Below, piece after piece: positions 8,640-18,004 of a DNA stretch of 64,000 nt (its first letter is position 1; each line of letters begins with the position of its first letter). Source of the DNA: Dasania sp. GY-MA-18 (GTDB lineage: Bacteria; Pseudomonadota; Gammaproteobacteria; Pseudomonadales; Dasaniaceae); the NCBI RefSeq assembly GCF_024734385.1, contig NZ_JANHAP010000008.1, positions 124,001 to 188,000 of the forward strand, read 5' to 3'. A program made the translations under genes and the position numbers. Below the pieces are notes generated by a model. That model did no database searches and was not told the DNA's origin. It saw only the letters and a program-made list of their open reading frames with translations.

Positions 8640-11297
8640 TTGAGGTATCCCTTGCCAGAGTCAGGTCTTGTTAAAGAATCATCTACGATTTTATTGCGTT
8701 ATGGTTTCGATCAGGCGATTAATTTAACTGCCGATCCCCAGCAGCAGCGGGCACTGATGTTAAATACTTCACGGCTAATCGCAGCCAGTGATAGCTTTTA
8801 TAACGTATTTCAGGGTGTTAGCCCGGATATTATAGAAAACACTTCTTATTGGGCGCTGGCGGACTATCTAGCCGATTATATGGGCTGCGAGCATGATAAT
8901 GGCAATTGTTTTGAAAGCGTACTAGGCTTAGCCATAGATAGCAGCTTTGCTGATGTGGGGTGTAGCCCTGAGTTTTTTGTTTTAGACGGTGGCTGTTATA
9001 CATTAAAAATAGTGGCCATGGTAAGTCTGGGAACATTAAAGGGATTTGATGTGGTAATGAAGCAAGTCGAACAACAATACGAAGCTCCAGTTGATGTGCT
9101 GCATTTATCGAAGACGATATTAGCCCAGCCTAGTGAATATTTTTTCAGTGAATTAGTTACCTTTCTTAGTCGAGTACTTTCTATTGATGTGGTTATTGCT
9201 GCCAGCATAACTCAGCGTGAGTTTACTGTGGTGGCGGCCAATTATGACGGTAAGTTAGAGTATGGTTTTCAAGCGCCGTTAACGTTCTCCCCTTTTGCCG
9301 ATTTGCAGGGTGGTTTTCATTACTACCCCAATAATGTTTCAGAATATTATCCCCAGTGTGTGTGGCTGGCACACCAACCTATTAGCGCCATGTTTAACTT
9401 TCCCTTGTGGAGTGCTGAAGGTACTTGCATAGGGGTAATTAGTTTAATGCATTCAAAGGCCATCAACGATATAGGCTTAATGAGAGCATTGCTGCAGGTT
9501 TTTGCCCCCAGGGCCTGTACAGAGATTACCCAGTTTCAAGAAAATTATCAGGCCAGCAGGCGTTACCAGCATTACCAAGAGTTGGTAGAAAAAAATCGTT
9601 GTGGCATGGTGGTGTTGGACGTAGAGCCAGCCATGCCTATGGCACTTACTAGTACAGAGCAACTTGCATATTTGTTAGAGCATACACGTTTCAGTGAGTG
9701 TAACTCTGCGTACTTGCATCTTTTTGGTTTGCTGGCTGAAACCGACATTCTGGGTAAGCGCTGCATTGATGTGCTATCTGAGCAGGAGGTTGCTGCCCAC
9801 TTACAGCATATGGTGGCAAATAATTTTAGGGTTGAGGGTTGTATCAACGAGCATCAGCATTTATCGGTGACCACTTGGGTATCCAGTCATTATAGTGCTC
9901 ATATAGAAGGCAATAGCCTGGCCCATATTTACGGTATTTGTAGCGATGTTTCCCAGCTGGTTAAACAAACTCAGCAGTTAACTTTTCAGGCTAATCATGA
10001 TGAATTAACGCAATTACCTAACCGGCGTTTTTTTAAAGAGCATTGTGATGAGCTGATAGCAGGGCTTGCTGGTAATAAAAGCTTGGCCATGCTTGTTTTA
10101 GATTTAGATGGTTTTAAGGAGGTCAATGACACCTTGGGCCATATGACCGGCGATGAGTTGCTAGAATTAGTGGGCCCTAGGCTAAAGCATGGCTTAGATG
10201 CTTATGATGCGGTATTAGCACGCTTGGGAGGAGATGAGTTTGGGGTACTCATTACAGGTGCAGCTAATGAATCTGAACTGTTGGATGTTGCGATTGCAAT
10301 GGTTAGAGCGATAAAAAAACCATTTCATGTTAATGGTTTAGATTTATGTATAGGCGGCAGTATAGGTATCAGTTGTTACCCAAAACATGGCACTAGCTTT
10401 TCATCATTAATGCGCTGTGCCGATGTTGCCATGTATAGAGCCAAGCATTTATCAAAAGACTTTGAGGTATACCAACCAGAGGATGATTATTATTCTGTGC
10501 GGCGCTTATCGCTAATGATGGAGATGCGCAGTGCGGTTGAAGGCCAGCAGCTGGTTTTATATTACCAACCCATAACCCGTATGAGTGATAAATCCATAAA
10601 AGGCTTTGAGGCCTTGGTGCGCTGGAACCACCCAGAGCATGGCTTAATTCCCCCCGGCGAGTTTATCCCTTTAATAGAGCTAACGGATGTTATCGAAGCG
10701 ATGACATGGTGGGTAATAGAAACGGCGGTTAAACAATTGCGAGAGTGGCAGGCTCAGGGCAAGCAATACACCATCTCGGTGAATGTCTCTACGCGCAATA
10801 TCAGTGAAGATAGTTTTGTTTATAGGCTGTCCTGCCTGCTTAGAAAATACGGGGTAGAGGGGCGCTTTTTAGAAATTGAAATCACCGAAAGTACGCTAAT
10901 GGCCGACCCCAGTAAGGGGCGCAGTGTACTTAATGCCATGGCCGCTATGGGTGTGCGCTTCGCCATAGATGATTTCGGCACCGGCTATTCGTCTTTGGCC
11001 TATTTAAAAAGCTTGCCCATTAATACCTTAAAAATAGACCGCTCGTTTATTGATCAGATGCTTAATAATGAGGCGGATCAGATTATTGTTAAGTCCACTA
11101 TACAGTTAGCCCATAACCTGGGTATGAAAGTGACCGCGGAAGGGATAGAGGATTACAGCTTAATCAGCTCCTTGGCGGAGCTGGGCTGTGATTATGGCCA
11201 AGGTTATTTTATTTGCAGGCCCATCCCTCTAGGTGAGCTGGAACAGTGGGTGGATTTATATGAGCACGGTATGGAGACCATTAGTGGTTTTAGTTGA
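8640..11297 (+). CDS. GAF/PAS-containing diguanylate cyclase/phosphodiesterase (GGDEF-EAL)
   Basis: Predicted c-di-GMP turnover enzyme of 885 residues with no membrane segment. Residues 1-300 look like a GAF-type sensory region and about 305-440 like a PAS domain. GGDEF is intact at 530-534 (RLGGDEFG), with the metal-binding LDLDGFKEVND upstream. No RxxD inhibitory site lies in front of it. The EAL domain keeps EAL (657-659), NVS, EITES, IDDFGTGYSS, LKIDRSFI, AEGIE and GQGYF, so phosphodiesterase residues look complete. Both activities are therefore possible. The start is apparently TTG 8640; the first ATG lies deep in the sensory region. It is monocistronic or linked to bolA 39 bases downstream. 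Confidence 0.93.
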   Translation: MRYPLPESGLVKESSTILLRYGFDQAINLTADPQQQRALMLNTSRLIAASDSFYNVFQGVSPDIIENTSYWALADYLADYMGCEHDNGNCFESVLGLAIDSSFADVGCSPEFFVLDGGCYTLKIVAMVSLGTLKGFDVVMKQVEQQYEAPVDVLHLSKTILAQPSEYFFSELVTFLSRVLSIDVVIAASITQREFTVVAANYDGKLEYGFQAPLTFSPFADLQGGFHYYPNNVSEYYPQCVWLAHQPISAMFNFPLWSAEGTCIGVISLMHSKAINDIGLMRALLQVFAPRACTEITQFQENYQASRRYQHYQELVEKNRCGMVVLDVEPAMPMALTSTEQLAYLLEHTRFSECNSAYLHLFGLLAETDILGKRCIDVLSEQEVAAHLQHMVANNFRVEGCINEHQHLSVTTWVSSHYSAHIEGNSLAHIYGICSDVSQLVKQTQQLTFQANHDELTQLPNRRFFKEHCDELIAGLAGNKSLAMLVLDLDGFKEVNDTLGHMTGDELLELVGPRLKHGLDAYDAVLARLGGDEFGVLITGAANESELLDVAIAMVRAIKKPFHVNGLDLCIGGSIGISCYPKHGTSFSSLMRCADVAMYRAKHLSKDFEVYQPEDDYYSVRRLSLMMEMRSAVEGQQLVLYYQPITRMSDKSIKGFEALVRWNHPEHGLIPPGEFIPLIELTDVIEAMTWWVIETAVKQLREWQAQGKQYTISVNVSTRNISEDSFVYRLSCLLRKYGVEGRFLEIEITESTLMADPSKGRSVLNAMAAMGVRFAIDDFGTGYSSLAYLKSLPINTLKIDRSFIDQMLNNEADQIIVKSTIQLAHNLGMKVTAEGIEDYSLISSLAELGCDYGQGYFICRPIPLGELEQWVDLYEHGMETISGFS

Positions 11298-11336
11298 TAT
11301 ACTGGGCCAATTTCATATGTAGTGGTTGTTTATATT

Positions 11337-11642
11337 ATGTCCGTTGAAGCCAGTTTGCGCTCAAAATTGCAGCAGCATTTTAACCCTAGCTATTTGCAGG
11401 TGGATAATGAAAGCCATATGCATAGTGTGCCAGCCAACTCAGAGACCCATTTTAAGTTGGTAGTAGTTGCTGATGGCTTTCAGGGGCAAAGAGCTATTGC
11501 CAGGCACCAGCAAATTTATAAGCTGCTGGCTGAAGAGCTGGCAGGCCCTATCCATGCCTTGGCTATACACACCTACACTCCCGAGGAGTGGCAGCAGCAG
11601 GCGGTCGCTCCAGACTCCCCGAATTGCATGGGCCGGCGCTAG
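11337..11642 (+). CDS. bolA: BolA family protein
   Basis: Small protein of 101 residues in the BolA/IbaG family, which partners monothiol glutaredoxins in Fe-S cluster handling and in E. coli also acts as a morphology and biofilm regulator. It starts MSVEASLRSKLQQHF and carries the family core with SHMHSVPANSETHFKLVVV, QGQRAIARHQQIYKLLAEEL and the BolA-proper ending HTYTPEEW plus SPNCMG. ATG 11337 is chosen over an in-frame GTG at 11322 because MSVE matches the usual start. It follows the c-di-GMP gene by 39 bases; BolA has been linked to c-di-GMP control in other species. Confidence 0.9.
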   Translation: MSVEASLRSKLQQHFNPSYLQVDNESHMHSVPANSETHFKLVVVADGFQGQRAIARHQQIYKLLAEELAGPIHALAIHTYTPEEWQQQAVAPDSPNCMGRR

Positions 11643-12034
11643 AGCTAGCCTTTATTAGTGCATACCGTTTTATCGTTATTTAGTCTTGAGTAAAAGCCAG
11701 TTTAGCCTAGCTATACCGGCAGTATTCGCTATGCTGCTACTGTGTAGTAGCGTTTAGCTACTCAGTGGTTTTGCTCATGCGGCTAGGGAAAGTGATTGGG
11801 TTGGGGTGGCAGCCTTGATAGGCGCTATCTTATGTTCGGGGTTGAGCATTTTACCTATCGGCACATACGTCAACAGCAGTGTATAATGCGCAGCCCCAAA
11901 CCGCCTTCCTTGGCCGCGACCTATTACCTTTCTTTTCTTCTCGATGGCTGCAGCAGGCTTGCTGATCCGCCATTCTTTCCTTTTTCTGACTTTACGTACA
12001 GTCTCTGGCTGCATTTTATAGCTGTTACTTTGAT
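11643..12034. other. Gene-poor region between bolA and the small-RNA candidate
   Basis: No convincing coding sequence here. Open frames on both strands (11796-12098 plus, 11775-12014 minus) have compositions unlike proteins and no ribosome-binding site. A small hairpin AGTAGC/GCTACT lies near 11744-11760 without a good T run. A TATAAT occurs on the plus strand near 11882 without an obvious gene behind it. Possibly decayed sequence. Confidence 0.4.
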
Positions 12035-12062
12035 AAAAAAACGGAGCCTGTCTGGGGCTCCG
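12035..12062 (-). terminator. Intrinsic terminator of the minus-strand RNA
   Basis: Read on the minus strand: CGGAGCC, a 7-base loop, GGCTCCG, then seven T. This is a perfect 7-bp GC-rich stem with a clean U run and nothing else in the area to explain it. Confidence 0.75.
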
Positions 12063-12243
12063 CTACGCTTAATTACCACTAATTTAAGACCTGGATGAGA
12101 AGATCTCCTTAGGAGATGTCTTAATACTATTTTCCTTAAGAGTAAACTAAGCGTAGCAGTGCATACTAAGTGCTGCCATAGTTGTCTACGAATAAATCTT
12201 CATAAAAGCACCGACCAAAAAGGAGATACTGCTATAAATACTT
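12035..12243 (-). ncRNA. Candidate structured small RNA, about 200 nt
   Basis: Seen: on the minus strand a TATAAT hexamer (12255-12250) is followed about 200 bases later by a strong intrinsic terminator, with no plausible open reading frame between. The interval has nested self-complementarity. An outer 10-bp stem pairs 12062-12071 with 12148-12157. A 7-bp stem pairs 12084-12090 with 12118-12124. An apical 6-bp hairpin pairs 12103-12108 with 12112-12117 around a 3-base loop. The -35 region is weak. It does not look like tmRNA, 6S, Spot 42 or RNase P. A Csr/Rsm-type decoy is possible because AAGGA occurs twice, but that is too few to claim. It is divergent from the histidine kinase gene. Confidence 0.4.
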
Positions 12244-12332
12244 GCGATTATTATAAGCTTCAACTTTAATGGATTTGTGTATAGCGAAAGCACCTATAAA
12301 TCAAATACTTATATTTAGGATTTGTGTTTTGT

Positions 12333-12360
12333 TAACCATTAGGCATGGGCATAATGGTTA
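12333..12360. repeat. 9-bp inverted repeat, possible operator
   Basis: TAACCATTA (12333-12341) and TAATGGTTA (12352-12360) are perfect inverted copies separated by 10 bases, centre to centre about two helical turns, lying between the divergent RNA candidate and the kinase gene. This is typical spacing for a dimeric regulator. Confidence 0.45.
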
Positions 12361-12386
12361 GCTAGCTTGTTATAGTTAACTATACT
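12358..12386 (+). promoter_or_regulatory. Possible promoter overlapping a 14-bp palindrome
   Basis: TATACT at 12381-12386 with TTAGCT 17 bases upstream could be a sigma-70 promoter for the histidine kinase gene. The -10 overlaps a perfect palindrome TATAGTTAACTATA (12371-12384), so a repressor bound there would block it. The -35 match is poor. Confidence 0.35.
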
Positions 12387-12498
12387 TTGAAATTATGGAT
12401 TATTAGTGGCCACTTGCAGCCACGCAGGTGATAAAAATAAGTGCGCAGTAGTAAGGAGTTTGTGTGGTGATAGTTTCCGGTTGTGGGTTGTACAGTCA

Positions 12499-14886
12499 AT
12501 GAACCAGATGAAAAGTGGGCGCAGCGTTGCTGCAAAGCTGAATCTGCTTATTGTGATCACAACATCGTTGGCCATTCTGCTAGTGACTATAGCCGGTATC
12601 CATTTTGACTATCAGCAAAGTCAGGAAGAGGTCAGGCATTTGCTTGAGAGTCATGCCAAAGTCGTGGGCAGTAATAATACCGCCGCAATCGTCTTTGATG
12701 AGCCTTTCAGTGCTAGGGAGTCCTTAAAATCCTTAGAGATGCTGTCCAGTGTCACCATGGCCGTTATCTATAATGGCGACGACCAACTGTTTGCCGATTA
12801 CCAAAAAGCCTCAGTCAGAGGTTTAGCTATACCGGCGGTTAAACCGCCCGGCTATTACGAGGATGGTAAGTACCTTAGCCTCTACCAACATATAGAGCTA
12901 GATGGCGATAAGGTTGGCACCATACTGCTAAGTTATGACATGTCGTCGGTGTACCAAAACCTGCGCACCATGATTTTTTCAAATTTATTCTTGGGTTTGC
13001 TGGCTATAAGTGCCTCGGTGCTGATGGCGACTTGGTTTCAGCGTTTATTAACCCGCCCCATACAGGAGTTGGCAAAAGCTGCCGAGCGGGTGTCCAATGA
13101 AGGTGATTACACCGTGCGGGTGCCGGTAACTAGCCATGATGAAATTGGCCAGCTAAGTGAAATCTTCAATGAAATGTTACAACAGGTGCAGGATAGGGAT
13201 GGTGAGCTGGCTCGCTCCCATGATTTATTAGAGCAGCGTGTTATTGCTCGCACCAAAGAGCTAACCATCGCCAAGGATCAAGCCGAGCAGGCCGCTAGGT
13301 CCAAGTCACAGTTTTTAGCGGCCATGAGCCATGAAATAAGAACTCCCTTAAATGGGGTAATAGGCATGGCCTCGCTGTTGTCCTCTACTGAGCTCAATGA
13401 GGAACAAAGAGATAGTCTTACCACGGTGCAAAGCTCGGCTGAGTCACTACTGACTATTATCAACGACATCTTGGACTTTTCAAAAATTGAAGCCGGCAAA
13501 ATGGAGCTGGAGCCCATCGCCTTCAATGTGCGTGACAGCTTTGAGGAGCTGGTCGATGTGATGCGGGTTAAAGCGATAGAGAAGTCTATATATCTGCAAT
13601 TGTATATCAGCCCCAGTGTGGTGGAGTGGGTCAAAGGTGACCCAGGGCGTATACGGCAGGTAATGATGAATTTCATCAGTAATGCCATTAAGTTTACTGA
13701 CAGTGGCGGGGTATTAGTGGAGGTCAGTAATGAGCGCGATGGCGATGGTTTAAATCACCTGCGGTTTTCTGTGCATGATACGGGTATAGGCATTCCGCAA
13801 AATAAATTAGCGCATGTTTTTGAGGAGTTTACCCAAGCAGACAGTTCTACCACTCGTAAATATGGCGGCACAGGCTTAGGTTTAAGTATTTCTAATTTAT
13901 TGGCGCAGTTAATGGGCGGCGGTCTGCAAGTGAGTAGCGAGCTTAATCAGGGCTCAACCTTTTCGCTGCAGCTTACCTTGCCCGATGCCGAGGTTGATCA
14001 CAATAGGGTAAAAGATCCTTGCCTTACTCAGATGCCACTACTGCGAGCAGCGCATATTTTAATAGTGGGCGATGTTACTGCATCCTATCAGGTGACTAAA
14101 AAATGGTGCCTAAGTTGGACGCCTAACACGCATTTCTACCAGACTATAGACAGCGCTAGATCGGCCTTGGCTCAGAAAAATGTAAAAGCTGATGTGGTGA
14201 TTTTGGATGAGTGCCTGGGTCGCGGTGGGGTGGTGCATTTTGCGGCAGAGTTGCGCAGTCTTTATCCCGACTTAATTATTTTGATGCTGGCCTCCAAGCA
14301 GGAAGATCAAGGTGAAAGCTTACGGGAAATGGGTGTGGATGGTTATTTGTCGCGGCCCGTCAGGGAGTTGCAACTGCGCCAGAGCTTAATTGACTTACTG
14401 CATGATAGAGAGGCCTTTTTATCGGGCGTACAAGAACAAAAAACATTTATTACGCCTTTTAAAGAAGTGGCAAAGCCCAGTGCCAAGCTGGCACCAGCGC
14501 GTAATTTACGCATTTTATTAGCCGAGGATAATATAGTTAACCAGAAGGTTGCCGTGCGCATGCTGCAAAAATTAGGGTGCAGTGTGGACGTGGCAGCTAA
14601 TGGCAGAGAAGCGATAAGAATGTGGAAGCAATTTTCATATGACATGATCTTTATGGATTGCCATATGCCCATACTGGATGGCTACGAGGCTACCAGCGCC
14701 ATACGCGAGCAAGAGGTGAGTGGGCATATCAGCATTTATGCCTTAACGGCAAATACCATGAGTGATGAAATCGATCTGTGTAATAAAGTGGGCATGGATG
14801 GATTTATCAGTAAGCCCGTGAGGATAGAAGATTTACGCGGTATTATAGAGGAGGTTAGCGCAAGCTTGGATCCCTCTACTGTGTAA
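12499..14886 (+). CDS. Hybrid sensor histidine kinase with two receiver domains
   Basis: Inner-membrane sensor kinase. A first membrane helix ([18 protein letters not shown]) is followed by a periplasmic CHASE8-like sensor ([20 protein letters not shown]), a second helix, HAMP, HisKA with phospho-acceptor His278 in [15 protein letters not shown], and an HATPase domain with the G boxes DTGIGIP and GGTGLGLSI. The first receiver is degenerate: the acidic pair is missing, Asp570 is kept, and the conserved Lys is Arg in SRPV. The second is intact (LLAEDN, Asp720 in FMDCHMP, KP near the end). No HPt domain follows, so a separate HPt protein is expected. ATG 12499 gives 795 residues; a GTG at 12406 is also in frame, and neither start has a clear Shine-Dalgarno sequence. 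Confidence 0.92.
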   Translation: MNQMKSGRSVAAKLNLLIVITTSLAILLVTIAGIHFDYQQSQEEVRHLLESHAKVVGSNNTAAIVFDEPFSARESLKSLEMLSSVTMAVIYNGDDQLFADYQKASVRGLAIPAVKPPGYYEDGKYLSLYQHIELDGDKVGTILLSYDMSSVYQNLRTMIFSNLFLGLLAISASVLMATWFQRLLTRPIQELAKAAERVSNEGDYTVRVPVTSHDEIGQLSEIFNEMLQQVQDRDGELARSHDLLEQRVIARTKELTIAKDQAEQAARSKSQFLAAMSHEIRTPLNGVIGMASLLSSTELNEEQRDSLTTVQSSAESLLTIINDILDFSKIEAGKMELEPIAFNVRDSFEELVDVMRVKAIEKSIYLQLYISPSVVEWVKGDPGRIRQVMMNFISNAIKFTDSGGVLVEVSNERDGDGLNHLRFSVHDTGIGIPQNKLAHVFEEFTQADSSTTRKYGGTGLGLSISNLLAQLMGGGLQVSSELNQGSTFSLQLTLPDAEVDHNRVKDPCLTQMPLLRAAHILIVGDVTASYQVTKKWCLSWTPNTHFYQTIDSARSALAQKNVKADVVILDECLGRGGVVHFAAELRSLYPDLIILMLASKQEDQGESLREMGVDGYLSRPVRELQLRQSLIDLLHDREAFLSGVQEQKTFITPFKEVAKPSAKLAPARNLRILLAEDNIVNQKVAVRMLQKLGCSVDVAANGREAIRMWKQFSYDMIFMDCHMPILDGYEATSAIREQEVSGHISIYALTANTMSDEIDLCNKVGMDGFISKPVRIEDLRGIIEEVSASLDPSTV

Positions 14887-14891
14887 ATACT

Positions 14892-15608
14892 ATGCCTAGT
14901 ACTAAACCCCCGTCTTTTACTTTACCAGCCTCGTGGTCATCACATCTGGCTGCTGAGCTAGATAAGCCTTATTTTCAATCCCTGTGTTCTTTTTTAGCTC
15001 AGTGCAGGCAGCAGGGTAAAACGATTTACCCACCGGCACCGCTAATTTTTAATGCTTTTGAACACTGCGGTTTTGAGCAGGTAAAAGCCGTGATACTGGG
15101 CCAGGATCCTTATCATGGCCCAGGTCAGGCTCATGGCTTAAGTTTTTCTGTGCCGCAAGGCATGCCAGTACCGCCCTCATTAAAAAATATTTATAAAGAG
15201 CTGCAGCAAGATTTATCTGTTCCGGTGGTGGCGCATGGCTGCCTTGATAGTTGGGCCGAGCAGGGGGTATTACTGTTAAACAGCGTGCTTACTGTCGAGC
15301 AGGGGCTGCCGGGCTCCCATCAAAATAGAGGCTGGCAGGATTTTACCGATAAGGTAATCAGTACCTTAAGTGATCAGCGCAGCGGCTTGGTGTTTTTTTT
15401 ATGGGGTGCTTATGCTCATAAAAAATCGGCGTTGATAGACGAGTCTAAGCATTTGATTTTGCGGGCTGCGCATCCTTCGCCTTTATCCGCTTATAGGGGG
15501 TTTTTGGGTTGCGGCCATTTTTCGCAGGCTAATAACTATATGCTTGCACAGGGTGTAGAGCCTGTGTCTTGGCAGTTGGCTGAGCAACAGGCAACGTTAG
15601 GGTTTTAG
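14892..15608 (+). CDS. ung: Uracil-DNA glycosylase
   Basis: Removes uracil from DNA to begin base-excision repair. Protein of 238 residues with the family-1 active-site motif GQDPYHGPGQAHGLSFSVP (catalytic Asp in GQDPYH) and the HPSPLSAYRGFLGC motif that holds the catalytic His and DNA-intercalating loop. Also present are LLNSVLTVEQGLPGSH and FFLWGAYAHKK. It begins 5 bases after the kinase stop, so it is probably read from the same transcript. The kinase and ung have no obvious functional link. Confidence 0.97.
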   Translation: MPSTKPPSFTLPASWSSHLAAELDKPYFQSLCSFLAQCRQQGKTIYPPAPLIFNAFEHCGFEQVKAVILGQDPYHGPGQAHGLSFSVPQGMPVPPSLKNIYKELQQDLSVPVVAHGCLDSWAEQGVLLLNSVLTVEQGLPGSHQNRGWQDFTDKVISTLSDQRSGLVFFLWGAYAHKKSALIDESKHLILRAAHPSPLSAYRGFLGCGHFSQANNYMLAQGVEPVSWQLAEQQATLGF

Positions 15609-15626
15609 ACTGGTAGCGAGGGGGAG

Positions 15627-15656
15627 GCTGCCTGGCGGCGCAGGCAGCGCAGTTTT
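15627..15656 (+). terminator. Probable terminator after ung
   Basis: GCTGCCTG (15627-15634), a 6-base loop and CAGGCAGC (15641-15648) form a perfect 8-bp stem; a TTTT run follows after four bases. It sits between convergent ung and the HDOD gene. Confidence 0.5.
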
Positions 15657-15696
15657 GCTGGTTAATGTGCTGTTTTCTTAAGAGGCTGGCAGCGCG

Positions 15697-16533
15697 CTAT
15701 TGTAATAGCGCCATAGCCGCTTCCATGTCATCTGACAGGTCTTCGGCTTCGTGGGCATTAACCTCTGGGTCTAGGCCTAGGCGCTGGAAGGCACTAATGG
15801 GCGACCAGTCCATTTGTGCTAAGGGGTGGTCGCTGCCTATATAGCTTTGCAGGTTGGCAACCATCACTATATCGGCGTAGTCGACAGCGGCCACGCTGCG
15901 ATCAAACTTCATATGTTGTTCCGGGACTAGCTGTAGTTCTTCCGGGAAGTCCCATGCCTCTAGAATTTTGCGGCCAATTTGTGGGTGTATGCTATTGATA
16001 ACCTCGTCTAAAGCATTGATGTCTTTAAGTAGGCGGCGGTTGTCTTCGGCATAGGTCAAGATAGGCAGCACACCTATCTTATGCACTAGCCCGGCCAGGG
16101 TGGCTTGGTCGGGTTTGAGTTTGGTGTAGTGGCGGCATAGTACATGGCTAATGCCGGCTACCTCAGTGCTTTTGGCCCAGACATCGCGCATATACTTATC
16201 TACGGTATCTGAGGTGGCTTGGAACATCTGCTGCATCGCTAGGCCGGTGGCCAAATTGGCGGTGTAATCTATGCCTAGGCGCATGACCGCCATTTTTAAA
16301 TCTTCTATAGGGTTGCGTGCACGCAGCAAGGGGCTGTTGGCGACTTTAATAATTCTGGCGGTAAGGGCGGCATCATTACTGATGATATTGTCTAGTTTTT
16401 GCGCATTAACATTGGGGTCGGCAGCTATTTCTCTTACCTGCAAGGCGACTTCAGGTAGGGTGGGAAGAACAATCTTATCGTTGGCGATGGCTGTTAGTAT
16501 ATCGTCTCGGACTTGTTCGGCTAATGTACTCAT
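15697..16533 (-). CDS. HDOD domain protein
   Basis: Protein of 278 residues made mostly of one HDOD domain (about 20-220), a catalytically incomplete relative of HD phosphohydrolases found in signalling proteins. Typical segments are LPTLPEVALQVREIAADPN, ISNDAALTARIIKVANSPLL and ATLAGLVHKIGVLPILTY. No output domain such as GGDEF, EAL or a kinase is attached. HDOD-only proteins often act in c-di-GMP, motility or stress signalling; no specific role can be read here. It lies 45 bases downstream of ygfZ on the same strand. Confidence 0.9.
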   Translation of the reverse strand: MSTLAEQVRDDILTAIANDKIVLPTLPEVALQVREIAADPNVNAQKLDNIISNDAALTARIIKVANSPLLRARNPIEDLKMAVMRLGIDYTANLATGLAMQQMFQATSDTVDKYMRDVWAKSTEVAGISHVLCRHYTKLKPDQATLAGLVHKIGVLPILTYAEDNRRLLKDINALDEVINSIHPQIGRKILEAWDFPEELQLVPEQHMKFDRSVAAVDYADIVMVANLQSYIGSDHPLAQMDWSPISAFQRLGLDPEVNAHEAEDLSDDMEAAMALLQ

Positions 16534-16578
16534 CTATCTTCCTATTTTTTGTGCTGGGTTAGGCGCAGCTGTTGTTAT

Positions 16579-17580
16579 TTAGTTAAGGTTATAGGGTAAA
16601 TCCAGCAGGCTGACCGGAACAGTGGTCTCGTCAGCCTTAACGTAGAGGCTTGCATCTAGGGCGGCATCATTATTGAGCACGGCCAAGGCCTCTTGCGTGT
16701 TGTTGCCGCTGGGTGCGATATTAATAAGGTTACCAACCGCGCTGTTTTTCTCTGAGCTAAAAACCTCATCGTTAGGGTTAAGAGTAGCAGAGTTGGCCAA
16801 TTCTATACGATAAAGGCGGCGTTTTAGTTTGCCTTTATACTGCATGCGGGCAACGATTTCTTGGCCAGTAAAGCAACCCTTTTTAAAGCTGATGGCGCCT
16901 GTGGCTTGGTAGTTGAGCATTTGTGCTATGTATTGATCAGCGGTGGCGGCGCTGACCTCGGCTATGCCTAGGCGTATTAATTGCAGTTGCCAGTACTCGC
17001 TGGCTGCACAACTGAGGCCGCCGCTAAGCTGGGGCCAGTACAGGCTGAGGGCGCTGTTTTTAATCCAGCATTCATAGAGGCCTTGTTCGGGGTCTATGGC
17101 TATTACGCTATAGTCGGCGCCATTCAGGCTGGCTAGGGCGGTGCTAGGGCAGCTACCAAAACAGTTGGCAATATTGGCGCTGACGTTAGGGCCCTTGAGA
17201 CCGAATAGGCTGTAGTCGCTGCTGCAGTCCTGTTGTTGGGCTTTAAAAAAAGCTAAATATTTAGCTAGGTTTTGCTGGGTATTTTCGACTATGGATAGGG
17301 GTAACCTTAGCAGGTAGCTGTCATCACTATTTTTGCTGGCTAAAAAATGCGCATACAGGCGGCCTTTGGGGCTGCTAAGGCTGCCGTACTGAGCTTGCTG
17401 CTCAGTAATCTTATTAATGTCACAGCTGGCTTGCCCTTGCAAAAACTTGCCGGCGTCTGGGCCCTGTGTGGCCAGCAGACGGTAGTGGTCTAATAGGTAG
17501 ATAAAGTCCTGGCCGGTGGATTTAGGGGTAGGTTGTTGTAGGTCGAATTGGCTCAATAAAGATGCCCAGCTATCGTGCAT
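16579..17580 (-). CDS. ygfZ: YgfZ/GcvT-family folate-binding protein
   Basis: Folate-dependent protein that helps assemble or repair Fe-S clusters in enzymes such as the methylthiotransferase MiaB. Protein of 333 residues with the signature KGCFTGQEIVARMQYKG near residue 230, where the Cys of the K-G-C-x-T-G-Q-E motif is conserved. The N-terminal LLATQGPDAGKFLQGQASCD fits the GcvT-like fold. It is divergent from sdhE across 169 bases; ygfZ next to sdhE-ygfX is also the order in E. coli. Confidence 0.93.
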   Translation of the reverse strand: MHDSWASLLSQFDLQQPTPKSTGQDFIYLLDHYRLLATQGPDAGKFLQGQASCDINKITEQQAQYGSLSSPKGRLYAHFLASKNSDDSYLLRLPLSIVENTQQNLAKYLAFFKAQQQDCSSDYSLFGLKGPNVSANIANCFGSCPSTALASLNGADYSVIAIDPEQGLYECWIKNSALSLYWPQLSGGLSCAASEYWQLQLIRLGIAEVSAATADQYIAQMLNYQATGAISFKKGCFTGQEIVARMQYKGKLKRRLYRIELANSATLNPNDEVFSSEKNSAVGNLINIAPSGNNTQEALAVLNNDAALDASLYVKADETTVPVSLLDLPYNLN

Positions 17581-17749
17581 AAGGTGCTTCTATGTTGGTG
17601 TTGATGAACAGTTCGTCATTCTACGAGCAATATACGCTGCTGTCAGCTAGATTGCGCTATCGTCGTGTAGATTGAGTCGCTATAATGCCGCTACTTTTCT
17701 ATGTCTATTTCACAATGCTATTAGCGGCTAGTTTTTTCAAGGGTGTTTT

Positions 17750-18004
17750 ATGTTAACGGATCAGGAATTTAATCGTATAACCTGGGCTAGTCGCCGCGGC
17801 ATGCTGGAGCTGGATTTAATCTTGGTGCCTTTTGTGGAACAGCGTTTACGCGATTTAGATGAGGTTGATCTACAGCGTTATTTAGATTTACTAGAGTCCG
17901 AAGACAACGATTTATTTGCCTGGTTTTTAGGGCGCGGTAAGCCAGAAGATAGTGAGCTGGCCATTATAGTCGACAAAATCATTGCCCATGCACGGCCCGC
18001 TTAG
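17750..18004 (+). CDS. sdhE: FAD assembly factor SdhE
   Basis: Small cytosolic factor (84 residues) that helps attach FAD covalently to succinate dehydrogenase and fumarate reductase flavoprotein subunits. The family motif RRGMLELDL (RGxxE) is at residues about 15-23, and FAWFLGRGKPEDSEL further on is typical. The N-terminus is MLTDQEFNRITWASRRGM. It overlaps ygfX by 17 bases, as commonly seen for this pair. Confidence 0.95.
   Translation: MLTDQEFNRITWASRRGMLELDLILVPFVEQRLRDLDEVDLQRYLDLLESEDNDLFAWFLGRGKPEDSELAIIVDKIIAHARPA

Noticed and set aside
8640-8760. Frameshift or truncation of the GGDEF-EAL gene because of the TTG start
   Set aside because: The frame is open and the TTG-initiated product has a coherent N-terminal sensory region; other genes here also use TTG.
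11775-12098. Open frames of 79 (minus) and 100 (plus) residues between bolA and the kinase
   Set aside because: No start signals, no recognisable motif, atypical composition; the minus-strand terminator at 12035 lies in front of the minus frame rather than behind it.
12035-12243. Identity of the RNA candidate as tmRNA, 6S RNA or RNase P RNA
   Set aside because: No tRNA-like end, no tag frame, no long 6S-type hairpin with central bubble, and too short for RNase P.
12406-12498. GTG 12406 as start of the histidine kinase
   Set aside because: The 31 extra residues (Cys/Trp-rich) do not look like a signal-anchor lead and the first membrane helix is complete from ATG 12499; the AAGGAG at 12453 is not spaced for any in-frame start.
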